Assembly (NCBI GenBank): GCA_001184395.1
Contig: LFLF01000003.1
Span: 1-64,000 of the forward strand
DNA length: 64,000 bases
Direction of reading: 5' to 3'
Source of the DNA: Candidatus Paraburkholderia calva
GTDB lineage: Bacteria; Pseudomonadota; Gammaproteobacteria; Burkholderiales; Burkholderiaceae
Below are positions 1 to 8,021 of this stretch, piece by piece. Numbering within the stretch: position 1 is the stretch's first letter; each line of letters opens with the position of its first letter. The notes under the pieces were generated by a model, which saw only the letters and a program-made list of their open reading frames with translations, made no database searches and was not told where the DNA came from. The position numbers and the translations under genes were made by a program.

Positions 1-65
1 GGAACCAAGTTATCCAGCGTGGTCATCATGAACATCAATTCGGTGTAGCCGTCTGCTCTGCGCAT
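1..65 (-). CDS. Possible N-terminus of a transposase, cut by the window edge
   Basis: A minus-strand ATG at 65 opens 21 codons that run off the left edge (starts MRRADGYTELMF, then a TTLDNLV stretch). The pattern of a short polar start, then F/M-rich residues and an LDxxVP-like stretch resembles the N-termini of IS1182/IS5-type transposases. This is a family impression from few residues. The frame is also open for about twelve codons upstream of the ATG. Sequence left of the window would settle it. Confidence 0.3.
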   Translation of the reverse strand, partial: MRRADGYTELMFMMTTLDNLV

Positions 66-134
66 CGTTTCGGTCTCAGTGTCGTTCGATTCCTTGATTC
101 AACGTTTGCCCCTCCCAGTTTGCCCCTTCCAATC

Positions 135-162
135 AGATGATCCGCGTAAGATGACCCGCGTA
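135..162. repeat. Tandem 14-bp imperfect direct repeat
   Basis: Two adjacent 14-base units at 135-148 and 149-162 differ at a single base (AGATGATCCGCGTA and AGATGACCCGCGTA). They lie between the putative transposase start and a gene remnant. They could mark an insertion end or a replication-slippage duplication. Confidence 0.5.
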
Positions 163-171
163 GAGGGTATT

Positions 172-358
172 TCAATAGCCTGCTAGTGCGAAGGCGGCGG
201 AATCGCGCGTGGCGGTGTTCAGCAACACGACGAAGTTCATCACGGAGCCTTCGATGTGCCCATGATCGCGCGTGATGCGCATGCCGTTCCACCGCGGGAT
301 GAGCCTCGCGGGAAGTATGCGTCAGTCAGTAAATCGATCCGAAGCTGCCGGTGCATCT
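172..358 (-). pseudogene. Unidentified gene remnant with a frameshift
   Basis: On the minus strand, one frame reads a plausible stretch containing RQLRIDLLTDAYF. It must shift frame near 310 to continue into PRWNGMRITRDHGHIEG and then VVLLNTATRDSAAFALAGY before a TGA at 172-174. The second part is free of stops for about 45 codons and looks protein-like in composition. I do not recognise the family. It has no start codon that I can support and lies next to a possible insertion-sequence end, so it is best read as a gene tail left after disruption. Confidence 0.3.
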
Positions 359-601
359 GCCGATCCTGATTGCTGATTGTAAGAGGAAAGTCTAACCCAT
401 CGCGATCAAGCACGTTCGCCGTTGCTAGCAGCGAGAAGGGGTATTTGGGGTATTTGCGCGAGCATTTTCGACACAGATCGGCACTTTTGCGCACTTTTAT
501 GTGTCCGTCCGGTCGGTCGAAACTCGCGCGGCCAGAAAATGGCGCCTCACGCGCTATCATTAATGTTTTCGCCCACGAAATTGTAGCTGTAGCGCAGCCG
601 C
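359..601. other. Intergenic region upstream of ilvA
   Basis: No convincing gene. It presumably carries the ilvA promoter. I see no clear sigma70 pair and no leader-peptide attenuator rich in Ile, Val or Leu codons. Confidence 0.4.
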
Positions 602-2125
602 ATGACACATCCCGATTACCTAAAGAAAGTGCTGACCGCGCGGGTCTACGACGTCGCGCAAGAGAGCGAACTGGAGCACGCGCGCAACCTCTCGGCGCGC
701 CTGCACAACGCGTTCTATCTGAAGCGCGAGGACAACCAGCCGGTGTTCTCGTTCAAGATTCGCGGCGCGTACAACAAGATGGCGCAACTGCCGCCAGACG
801 TGCTAGCGCGCGGCGTGATTACGGCGTCGGCGGGAAATCATGCGCAGGGCGTGGCGCTGTCGGCGGCCCGGCTCGGTTGCCGCGCGGTCATCGCGGTGCC
901 GACCACGACGCCGCAGGTGAAGATCGACGCGATCCGTGCTCACGGCGGCCCGACCGTCGAGATCGTGCTGACGGGCGCGTCGTACAGCGACGCCTACGCG
1001 CGTGCCGTGCAGCTTCAGGAAGAGCGCGGCCTAACCTTCGTGCATCCGTTCGACGATCCGGACGTGATCGCTGGTCAGGGCACCGTGGCCATGGAAATCT
1101 TGCGCCAACATCAGGGCCCGATCCACGCCATCTTCTGCCCGATCGGCGGCGGCGGCCTGGCGGCCGGCGTTGCAGCGTATATCAAAGCGGTGCGGCCGGA
1201 GATCAAGGTGATCGGCGTGCAGACCGAAGATTCCTGCGCGATGGCGAAGTCCATCGCGGCAGGCGAGCGCGTGACGCTTGCCGATGTCGGGCTGTTTTCG
1301 GACGGCACGGCGGTCAAGCTGGTCGGCGAGGAGACTTTCCGGCTGTGCCGCGAATTGCTCGACGACGTCATCACCGTCGATACCGACGCGCTCTGCGCCG
1401 CGATCAAAGATGTGTTCCAGGACACGCGCTCCGTGCTGGAGCCCGCGGGATCGCTTGCGGTGGCGGGCGCGAAGGTCTATGCGGAACGCGAAGGCATCGA
1501 AGGCAAGACGCTCATCGCGGTGACGTCCGGCGCGAACATGAATTTCGACCGCATGCGCTTCGTCGCGGAGCGCGCGGAAGTCGGCGAAGCGCGCGAAGCC
1601 GTGTTCGCCGTGACGATTCCCGAAGAGCGCGGCAGCTTCCGCCGCTTCTGCGAACTTGTCGGTACGCGCAGCGTGACGGAGTTCAACTACCGTATCGCCG
1701 ATCAGAGCGCGGCGCATATCTTCGTCGGCGTGCAGATCAGGTCGCGCAAGGAGACCGCGCAGATAATGTCGTCGTTCGTCGAGCACGGTTTCGCGACCGT
1801 CGATCTGTCGCACGATGAACTGTCGAAGCAGCACATCCGTTATATGGTCGGCGGCCATTCGCCGCTCGCGCGCGACGAACACTTGCTGCGCTTCGAATTT
1901 CCGGAACGTTCGGGCGCACTGATGAAGTTCCTTTCGTCGATGGCGCCGGACTGGAACATCAGCCTGTTCCATTACCGGAACCAGGGCGCGGACACCAGTT
2001 CGATCCTCGTCGGCATCCAGGTGCCGCAGGCCGACAACGCGGACTTCGAGCGCTTCCTCGCGACGCTCGGTTATCCGTGGTGGGACGAGCAGGACAATCC
2101 CGTGTACAAGCTCTTTCTCGCTTGA
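602..2125 (+). CDS. ilvA: Biosynthetic threonine deaminase (threonine ammonia-lyase)
   Basis: Converts L-threonine to 2-oxobutanoate and ammonia, the first committed step of isoleucine synthesis, in the cytoplasm. The 507-residue length matches the long allosteric form (about 514 in E. coli). A PLP-binding lysine is at K52 in SFKIRGAYNKM, a phosphate-binding GGGGLA loop lies at 182-187, and the last ~170 residues are the two ACT-like regulatory domains that sense isoleucine and valine. The ATG at 602 is the first start that keeps the usual N-terminus. The gene is intact, in contrast to its downstream neighbour. It stops 9 bases before the 5'-nucleotidase remnant, so the two probably shared a transcript. 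Confidence 0.96.
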   Translation: MTHPDYLKKVLTARVYDVAQESELEHARNLSARLHNAFYLKREDNQPVFSFKIRGAYNKMAQLPPDVLARGVITASAGNHAQGVALSAARLGCRAVIAVPTTTPQVKIDAIRAHGGPTVEIVLTGASYSDAYARAVQLQEERGLTFVHPFDDPDVIAGQGTVAMEILRQHQGPIHAIFCPIGGGGLAAGVAAYIKAVRPEIKVIGVQTEDSCAMAKSIAAGERVTLADVGLFSDGTAVKLVGEETFRLCRELLDDVITVDTDALCAAIKDVFQDTRSVLEPAGSLAVAGAKVYAEREGIEGKTLIAVTSGANMNFDRMRFVAERAEVGEAREAVFAVTIPEERGSFRRFCELVGTRSVTEFNYRIADQSAAHIFVGVQIRSRKETAQIMSSFVEHGFATVDLSHDELSKQHIRYMVGGHSPLARDEHLLRFEFPERSGALMKFLSSMAPDWNISLFHYRNQGADTSSILVGIQVPQADNADFERFLATLGYPWWDEQDNPVYKLFLA

Positions 2126-2134
2126 GATCCGGCG

Positions 2135-3037
2135 ATGCCGAAGTTCACGCTCGAAGACAAGCTGGCGGTCGCAATTTCATCGCGCGCGCTTTTCGATTTC
2201 GAGGAAGAGAACCATTTCTTCGAGACAGGCGATCTCGCGCAGTATAAAGCGTTGCAACGCTCGCGTCTGGGCACGCTCGCGAAACCCGGCGGCGTCTTCG
2301 GTCTGATCCGCAAGCTGCTCGCGTTGAACGCGGACGAACAGCGCGTCGAGGTCGTGATCCTGTCGCGCAGCGATCCGATCAGCGGCCTGCGCGCGTTTCA
2401 TTCGTGCCGCGAGCATGGTCTCGTGGTCGAGCGCGGGGTGTTCCACGTGGACGCTTGCCGTTCGCGTATTTGCGGCCGCTGCGCGCGTCGTTGTTTTTAT
2501 CGGCGAATCCGGAAGACGTGCGCGATGCGCTCACCGTCGATTTTCCCGTCGCGCGCGTGCTGCCAGTGGATACGCCGCGTGCCGCAAGCCGTTACGCCGA
2601 TGAGATCCGCATCGCCTTCGACGGCGACGCCGTGCTGTTCTCCGAGGAAGCCGAGCGCGTGTTCCAGAGCGATGGCCTGACGGCATTCGTCGATCACGAA
2701 ACCGGCAGACGCGAATCGCCGCTGCCTGGCGGGCCGTTGAAACCGCTGCTGGCCGCGCTGAACAAGCTGCAACGCATAGCAGACGATCACGATGATTAGC
2801 CGATGCACATCCGCACCGCACTCGTCACCGCGCGCGGCACCGGCGCACGAACGCGCGATCCGCACGCTGATGGCCTGGGACATCGATATCGACGAGGCGA
2901 TGTTTCTCGGCGGTCTGGACAAGGGCGAATTCCTGCGCGAATTCGAGCCCGACTTTTTCTTCGACGATCAAATTTGCCACTGTGAATCGGCGCGCGTCGT
3001 GACGGCGACCGGCCACGTTCTCAGCGGCATAGCGAAT
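2135..3037 (+). pseudogene. Frameshifted cytosolic 5'-nucleotidase (cN-I type)
   Basis: The first ~100 codons from the ATG at 2135 (MPKFTLEDKLAVAISSRALF) match the N-terminus of the bacterial 5'-nucleotidase family that sits between ilvA and queF in Burkholderia. The reading frame shifts near 2440 and continues in a second frame through DVRDALTVDFPVARVLPVDT, then shifts again near 2800-2840 into a third frame holding LMAWDIDIDEAMFLGGLDKG and EPDFFFDDQ. Nearly the whole length (~300 codons) is present but split over three frames, so no full enzyme can be made. The 3' end abuts the start of queF, suggesting the ancestral genes were adjacent or slightly overlapping. Confidence 0.85.
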
Positions 3038-3866
3038 GCACATGACACCCGAACAATCACCACTCGGCAAGCCCACGCACTACACCGAACAGTACGACAC
3101 GACACTTCTGTTTCCGATCGAGCGCAAAACCGCACGCGACGCGATCGGTGTGCCCGCGCGTCTGCCGTTCTTCGGCACCGACATCTGGAACGCGTATGAG
3201 CTTTCGTGGCTGAATGCGCGCGGCAAACCGCAGATCGCGGTGGCGACTTTCTTCGTACCGGCGGATTCACCGAATATCGTCGAGTCGAAGTCGTTCAAGC
3301 TCTATCTCGGCTCGTTCGCGCAGACGCGTTTCGATTTGATCGACGACGTGCGCGCCGCGATCAAGCGCGATGTGTCGGCTTGCTGCGGCGCGACGGTTTC
3401 GGTCCAACTGGCGGCGCCTGCGGACTTTGCCAAGCTGACGATGGAAGAGTTCAACGGCATGCCGCTGGACCGGCTGGATCTCGAATGCGAGGTTTATGCA
3501 CCGGATGCATCGCTATTGAAGGCCGCGCACGACCAAGCGCCGATCGACGAGACGGTGTTTTCGAATCTGCTGAAGTCGAATTGTCCGGTGACCGGTCAGC
3601 CGGACTGGGGCAGCGTGCAGATCCGCTACTACGGCAGGCAGATCGATCACGCGAGTCTGCTGCGGTATATCGTCTCGTTCCGCGAACATACCGGTTTTCA
3701 TGAGCAATGCGTGGAGCGCATCTTCATGGACATCATTGGGGAATGCAAGCCGGAGCGGCTCGCAGTGTATGCGCGTTATATGCGGCGCGGCGGGCTGGAT
3801 ATCAACCCGTTCCGCACGAACTTTAATTTGCCGATGCCGGATAATGCACGGCTGGCAAGGCAGTAA
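3036..3866 (+). CDS. queF: NADPH-dependent 7-cyano-7-deazaguanine (preQ0) reductase
   Basis: Reduces the nitrile preQ0 to the amine preQ1 in queuosine tRNA-modification synthesis. The 276-residue protein is the long (type II, tandem T-fold) form. It has the QueF signature [12 protein letters not shown] (83-94), the thioimide-forming cysteine C183 in [12 protein letters not shown], and the general acid D190. Two in-frame ATGs exist (3036 and 3042). The longer is given, but MTPEQ at 3042 is equally plausible. It is intact directly downstream of a decayed nucleotidase, so its transcription may now depend on the ilvA promoter. It is followed by a symmetrical hairpin. Confidence 0.96.
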   Translation: MHMTPEQSPLGKPTHYTEQYDTTLLFPIERKTARDAIGVPARLPFFGTDIWNAYELSWLNARGKPQIAVATFFVPADSPNIVESKSFKLYLGSFAQTRFDLIDDVRAAIKRDVSACCGATVSVQLAAPADFAKLTMEEFNGMPLDRLDLECEVYAPDASLLKAAHDQAPIDETVFSNLLKSNCPVTGQPDWGSVQIRYYGRQIDHASLLRYIVSFREHTGFHEQCVERIFMDIIGECKPERLAVYARYMRRGGLDINPFRTNFNLPMPDNARLARQ

Positions 3867-3875
3867 AGCGACAAC

Positions 3876-3903
3876 GCGGCTTCGCCCTGAAAAGCGAAGC
3901 CGC
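3876..3903. terminator. Bidirectional hairpin between queF and ridA remnant
   Basis: A perfect 10-bp stem (GCGGCTTCGC at 3876-3885 with GCGAAGCCGC at 3894-3903) encloses an 8-base loop between two convergent genes. There is no strong T tract, so termination efficiency is uncertain. Confidence 0.65.
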
Positions 3904-3911
3904 TTCGGCAG

Positions 3912-4290
3912 TTACGCCTTCTTATACGCCACGCAATCCACTTCCACCTTGCAGTGATCACCATCGACGACACTACGCAAGCGCGCGCGGGCGGATTCGC
4001 GCCAAAGTATTCCTTGAAGATCTTGTTGAACGACACGAAGTCGCGTGGATCGTCGAGCCATACGCTGCAGCGCACGACGTGCTCCGTGCCGTAACCCGCT
4101 TCTTCCAGAATCGCGATCACGTTCTGATCGCCTTGTGCGTCTGCTCGACGATGCCGCCGTTGATTACCTCGCCGTTTTCCATCGGCGTCTGGCCCGACAC
4201 GAACAGCCAACCATCGGCTTCGACCGCGCGTGCGAATGGCATATGCGCGCTGCCTTGTCCCTTGCCACCTTCCACGCCATAACGCTCCAT
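3912..4290 (-). pseudogene. Frameshifted RidA-family (YjgF/UK114) protein
   Basis: RidA proteins hydrolyse reactive enamine/imine intermediates made by PLP enzymes. Here the start at 4290 (MERYGVEGGKGQGSAHMPFA) leads through ADGWLFVSGQTPMENGEV, shifts frame near 4120, continues with EEAGYGTEHVVRCSVWLDD and the NPPARACV motif, then shifts again near 3960 to end with VEVDCVAYKKA and a TAA at 3912-3914. All parts of the ~125-residue family are present but split over three frames. It is the last gene of the decayed rpiR/D-aminoacylase/ridA operon, 41 bases after the deacylase. Confidence 0.88.
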
Positions 4291-4331
4291 CTTCTCGATT
4301 CCTTTTCCAGATTGCCCAACACAAATCGGTT

Positions 4332-5801
4332 TTAAAACGCGCCCTGCGCATCCAGCCTGAATGCCGCGCCGCGCGCCACGAAACGTCCCGCACGTCAGCC
4401 GCACGGCCCGTTCGCGATACGTCACGCCATTCACCCACACCGCGTCGATGCCGCCGGCTGCCTGCTGAGGCTGCGTAAACGTCGCGGCATCGCGGACGCG
4501 TTCGGCATCGAACACCACCAGATCGGCGTGATAGCCGAGCTTCACTTCCCCGCTCGCTCAGGCCGAAGTGCCGCGCCGTCAGACTCGTCATCTTGCGCAC
4601 GGCTTCTTCGAGCGAGATCAGCGCCGTATCGCGCGCGTAGTGGCCGAGCATGCGCGGAAACGCGCCCCACAATCACGGATGCTGCGGCAACGGATCGTTC
4701 GGCAAGCCTCAGAACCGACCATCGTCGCGGGATGCGACAGGATGCGCCGCACATCGTCCTCAGACATGTTGTGGTAACCGCGCCCGCCGGTTGCAGACGC
4801 TTCGCCGCTTCCTGCTGCGTCACGTTCCATTCGCCGGCGACTTCGCGAATCAGCTTGTCCGCCATTTCCGGATGCGGCGTCGACCATGTGATCGTGATGT
4901 CGATATCGCCCGTCACCTGCTTGAGGTCGAGCGTCGACAAACTGCGGTTGTACGGATAGCAATCGCAGTCGACCGGTTGACCGTCGCGCGTCGCGTCGAG
5001 CGACTTCAGCACTTCGACACTGCGCCCCCAGTTCGACGGCCCCGCGCATTTCAGATGCGAAATCACCACCGGCACGCGCGCATGACGCCCGACGCGGTAA
5101 GCCTCGTCCATCGCGTCGAATTCGGTGCGCATGTGGGTCGTGTAGAGTTCACCGGCCTTCGCCAAAGGTTCGGCCAGTACCTGGACTTCCTCCGGCGGAG
5201 CGTTGAACGCCGAGCCATAGGCCAGACCGCTCGACAGGCCGAGCGCGCCGTGGTCTAGCGCTTCTTCGAGTTGTGCGCGCGCATGCCTGCGACTTCATCG
5301 CCCGACGCCGCGCGATCGAGCCGGTCCATGTGATTGTTGTGCAGCGCCGTATGTCCGATCAGCGCGCCGACATTCACCGCCGGATGCGCCACGTTCACGG
5401 CGTCGACATGCGCGGCGAAGGTCGGATACTGAAACGGGCACCGTCGCCGAGCAGGTTCATCGGGTCGGGCGGATCGCCCTTGGGCGTCACCGGCGACGCG
5501 CTGATCCCGCAATTGCCGACGATCACCGTCGTCACGCCCTGCGGCATCTTCGGCATCATCTGCGGTGCGCGGATCACGTGCGTGTCCTCGTGGGTGTGGA
5601 CGTCGATGAATCCGAGTGCGAACACCTTACCTTGCGCGTCGAACACGTCGGCGGTGGTCCACGCCGACAAGCCGCCCGGCGCGACGATCGCCACGATGCG
5701 CCCGTCGCGCACGGCGATATCGCGTTCGACGCCGGGCGCGCCGGTGCCGTCGATCACGCGCGCGCGCCGACGATCAGCGTGTCCGCCTTCAACAATTCCA
5801 T
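4332..5801 (-). pseudogene. Broken N-acyl-D-amino-acid deacylase (D-aminoacylase)
   Basis: The ancestral enzyme is a zinc amidohydrolase that releases D-amino acids from N-acyl derivatives. The N-terminus (ATG at 5801) is readable through the metal motif GFIDVHTHEDTHV and VTTVIVGNCGIS. Further family blocks follow in other frames: LIGHTALHNNHMDRLDRAAS near 5330, YTTHMRTEFDAMDEA and VVISHLKCAGPSNWG near 5050-5150, HNMSEDDVRRILSHPATMVG near 4730, and LGYHADLVVFDAERV near 4510. At least five frame changes are needed. The total span (1,470 bases, ~490 codons) equals the normal gene, so decay is by small indels. It starts 2 bases after the rpiR stop, with an AGGAG ribosome site, showing the former operon. 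Confidence 0.92.
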
Positions 5802-5803
5802 GA

Positions 5804-6190
5804 TCAGTCTCCTAAGGGTTGACGCTCGCCGCCGCCGCGATGCGCGTCGAGCGCATGCTTCATGCGGCGCAGCAGTTCGCGGCTACGATCGGCCTGCCTC
5901 ACCGCGAGTTCGGTGACGAGCAGATCGAGCGCCATCATCATCGCGTAGCGCGACGACGACGGTTTGTAGATGAAGTCCGTTTCGATCGCGATGATCGGCA
6001 CCAGCTAGTCGGCTATCGGGCCGAGCGGCAACGCGGGCGCGGTCAGCGCGATTACACGCGCGCCGCACTCGCGCGCGAGGCGGCAGTTCTCGACCATCTC
6101 GGGCGCCTGCCCGGTCACCGACAGCGCAATGAGTCGGCGTGGCTGTTCATGATGCGATGCGAAAGAATGGCGTAGATCGAAAGCCTGCTG
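5804..6190 (-). pseudogene. Truncated RpiR-family regulator (sugar-isomerase domain only)
   Basis: RpiR/MurR regulators have an N-terminal HTH and a C-terminal SIS domain. Only SIS-domain sequence is left: ALSVTGQAPEMVENCRLARE, then ARVIALTAPALPLGPIAD, an in-frame TAG near 6005, and IAIETDFIYKPSSSRYAMMM to the TGA at 5804. The HTH and about half of the ~290-residue protein are missing. It was the first gene of the operon and presumably controlled both that operon and the divergent deaminase gene. Confidence 0.82.
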
Positions 6191-6196
6191 TGTTAC

Positions 6197-6222
6197 TTAC
6201 TAAAGAACATTACTAAAGAACA
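6197..6222. repeat. 13-bp perfect tandem duplication in the rpiR/deaminase intergenic region
   Basis: The unit TTACTAAAGAACA occurs at 6197-6209 and again at 6210-6222 with no mismatch. It lies between the decayed regulator and the divergent D-amino-acid deaminase gene. It could be a repeated operator or a slippage duplication like those at 6481 and 17081. Confidence 0.75.
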
Positions 6223-6320
6223 TTTCCATCTGCGATGCTACTTTGGTTACCATAGTGCCGTCAATCTTCGACATCGGTTGATGCATATTTAAACTTAAAC
6301 GGACGATGGAGCAGCATCCC

Positions 6321-7513
6321 ATGAAGGTTACAAACTATCAGAACGCGACGATCGACCCGTTCGGCAAGGGTCTCGGAATGGTGCCAGGCACGAGCATCCA
6401 GTTAGGGTGGACGCGGCGCGCCTCCAATGGAATCTGCTCGAGGAAGACGTGAGCCTGCCCGCCGCCGTGCTGTATGCAGAGCGCATCGAACACAATCTGA
6501 GCGCATCGAACACAATCTGAAGTGGATGCAGAAGTTCGTCGAGGAATACGGCGTCAAGCTCGCGCCGCACGGCAAGACCACGATTGCGCCGCAACTGTTC
6601 CGCCATCCGCTCGAAACGGGCGCGTGGGACATTACGCTCACAACCGCGCATCAGGTGCGCGCGGCGTATCGCGGCGGCGTGCATCGCGTGCTGATGGAGA
6701 ATCAACTGGTCGGCAAGCGCAACATGAGCATGATCGCCGAGTTGCTGAACGACCCGGGCTTCGAATTCTTCTGTCTGGTCGATTCGGCGGAAGGGGCCGA
6801 TCAACTAGCGCGTTTTTCCGCGACGTCAACAAGACGCTCAACGTGCTGGTCGAACTCGGCGTGCCCGGCGGACGCACCGGCGTGCGCGACGATGCGCGAG
6901 TTTCTGAAAAAGCGCCGTCGACACCACACGCGAGCTGATCGCTCAGGGCAAGATCGCGCGCAAGCCGGCGATTCTCTCGGGCGCGGGCTCGGCATGGTAC
7001 GACGTCGTGGCGGACGAGTTCGCCAAGGCCAACAGCAAGGATATCGAGGTGGTGCTGCGTCCCGGCTGCTATCTGACGCACGATGTGGACATCTATAAGA
7101 AAGCGCAGAACGAGATCTTCGCGCGCAATCCGATCGCGCAAAAGATGGGACAAGCTCTGAAGCTCGCGCTGCAACTGTGGGCGTATGTGCAGTCGATTCC
7201 GGAGCCGGACCGCGCGATCATCGGGCTCGGCAAGCGCGGCTCCGCGTTCGACGCGGGCCTGCCGGAGCCGGCAAAGCACTATCGCCCGGGCAGCGACGCG
7301 CCGCGCGATATCGCGACGGAAGAAGGCTGGGAGATTTTCGAGCTGATGGATCAGCACGCGTATCTGCACATCAAACCCGGTGACGACCTGAAGGTCGGCG
7401 ACATGATCGCGTTCGACATTTCGCACCCTTGCCTCACCTTCGACAAGTGGCGTCAGGTGCTGGTCGTCGATCCGAAGTATCGCGTGACCGAAGTCATCGA
7501 GACGTTCTTTTGA
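6321..7513 (+). pseudogene. Broken D-amino-acid deaminase / D-threonine aldolase-like enzyme
   Basis: A fold-type III PLP enzyme with an alanine-racemase N domain and a D-serine-dehydratase-like C domain. From the ATG at 6321 the protein reads to LPAAVLYAERIEHNL, where a 20-bp tandem duplication (6481-6520) throws it out of frame to a stop. The PLP region APHGKTTIAPQLFRHP follows in a second frame. Another shift near 6810 leads to NKTLNVLVELGVPGGRTGV, then roughly 100 bases appear deleted before REFLK. The final ~190 codons (ARKPAILSGAGSAWYDVV to the TGA at 7513) are in one frame. The cluster would have fed D-amino acids into central metabolism. Confidence 0.9.
6481..6520. repeat. 20-bp perfect tandem duplication that frameshifts the deaminase gene
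   Basis: Bases 6481-6500 are repeated exactly at 6501-6520. Because 20 is not a multiple of three, the second copy creates an immediate TGA in the ancestral frame. Removing one copy restores reading from AERIEHNL into KWMQKFVEEYG. Confidence 0.9.
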
Positions 7514-8021
7514 GCTTGGGACTGGCCGTTACGCCTTGTCCTCGACAAGCGGCCGCCTGCGTGACATGCGCGGCCGCCACTTCGCCGATGCGCGCTTCCA
7601 GCATGTGCAGCGCGCCCGCCAATGCACCGATGGCATCATCGGGCAGCGAGACCATGGTGTCGTACAGGAACGCGTTGCGGCGCGGCAGGCCGGCCTCGGC
7701 TGCGGCGCGGCCCTGCGGCGTGAGCGCAACATTCGACACGCGGTTGTCGTGCGCATCCACGCTGCGCACGATCCAGCCGAGCCCTTCCAGCGTCTTCAAC
7801 TGGCGCGTCAACGCGCCCGGGTCCACCGTCAGATGCTCGACGAGCTTCTTCTGCGACAGCACGCCCGCATGCTCGTGCAACGCGAGCAGGATGCGCCAGC
7901 GCGGCATCGGCTGACCGACGGCGGCCTCGAACGCCGACATGAACGCGCGATACGTGCGTCCGAACTGCTGCACGACAGCGATACGGTCTTGTTCATTCAT
8001 ACGCGTTGTTCCATGTTTCAT
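7494..8021 (-). CDS. MarR-family transcriptional regulator
   Basis: A winged-helix repressor of the MarR type. It has a helical dimerisation N-terminus (VQQFGRTYRAFMSAF), an HTH around LSQKKLVEHLTVDPGALTRQ, and a wing at DAHDNRVSNVALTPQG. The gene starts at 8021 with an ATGA overlap with the MFS stop, or at the internal ATG 8000 (MNEQDRIA). It is second in an MFS-marR operon preceded by a palindrome that is a good candidate for its own operator. The last ~20 residues run into the 3' end of the convergent deaminase remnant. An alternative ending (VEDKA) exists one frame over at 7529, so the C-terminus may be altered by a small indel. The ligand is unknown. Confidence 0.85.
   Translation of the reverse strand: MKHGTTRMNEQDRIAVVQQFGRTYRAFMSAFEAAVGQPMPRWRILLALHEHAGVLSQKKLVEHLTVDPGALTRQLKTLEGLGWIVRSVDAHDNRVSNVALTPQGRAAAEAGLPRRNAFLYDTMVSLPDDAIGALAGALHMLEARIGEVAAAHVTQAAACRGQGVTASPKLKRTSR

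Noticed and set aside
370-1818. A 482-codon arginine-rich open frame overlapping ilvA
   Set aside because: It lies out of frame over ilvA, has no family features, and its composition (Arg/Ala/Gly-rich) is what GC-rich out-of-frame DNA gives.
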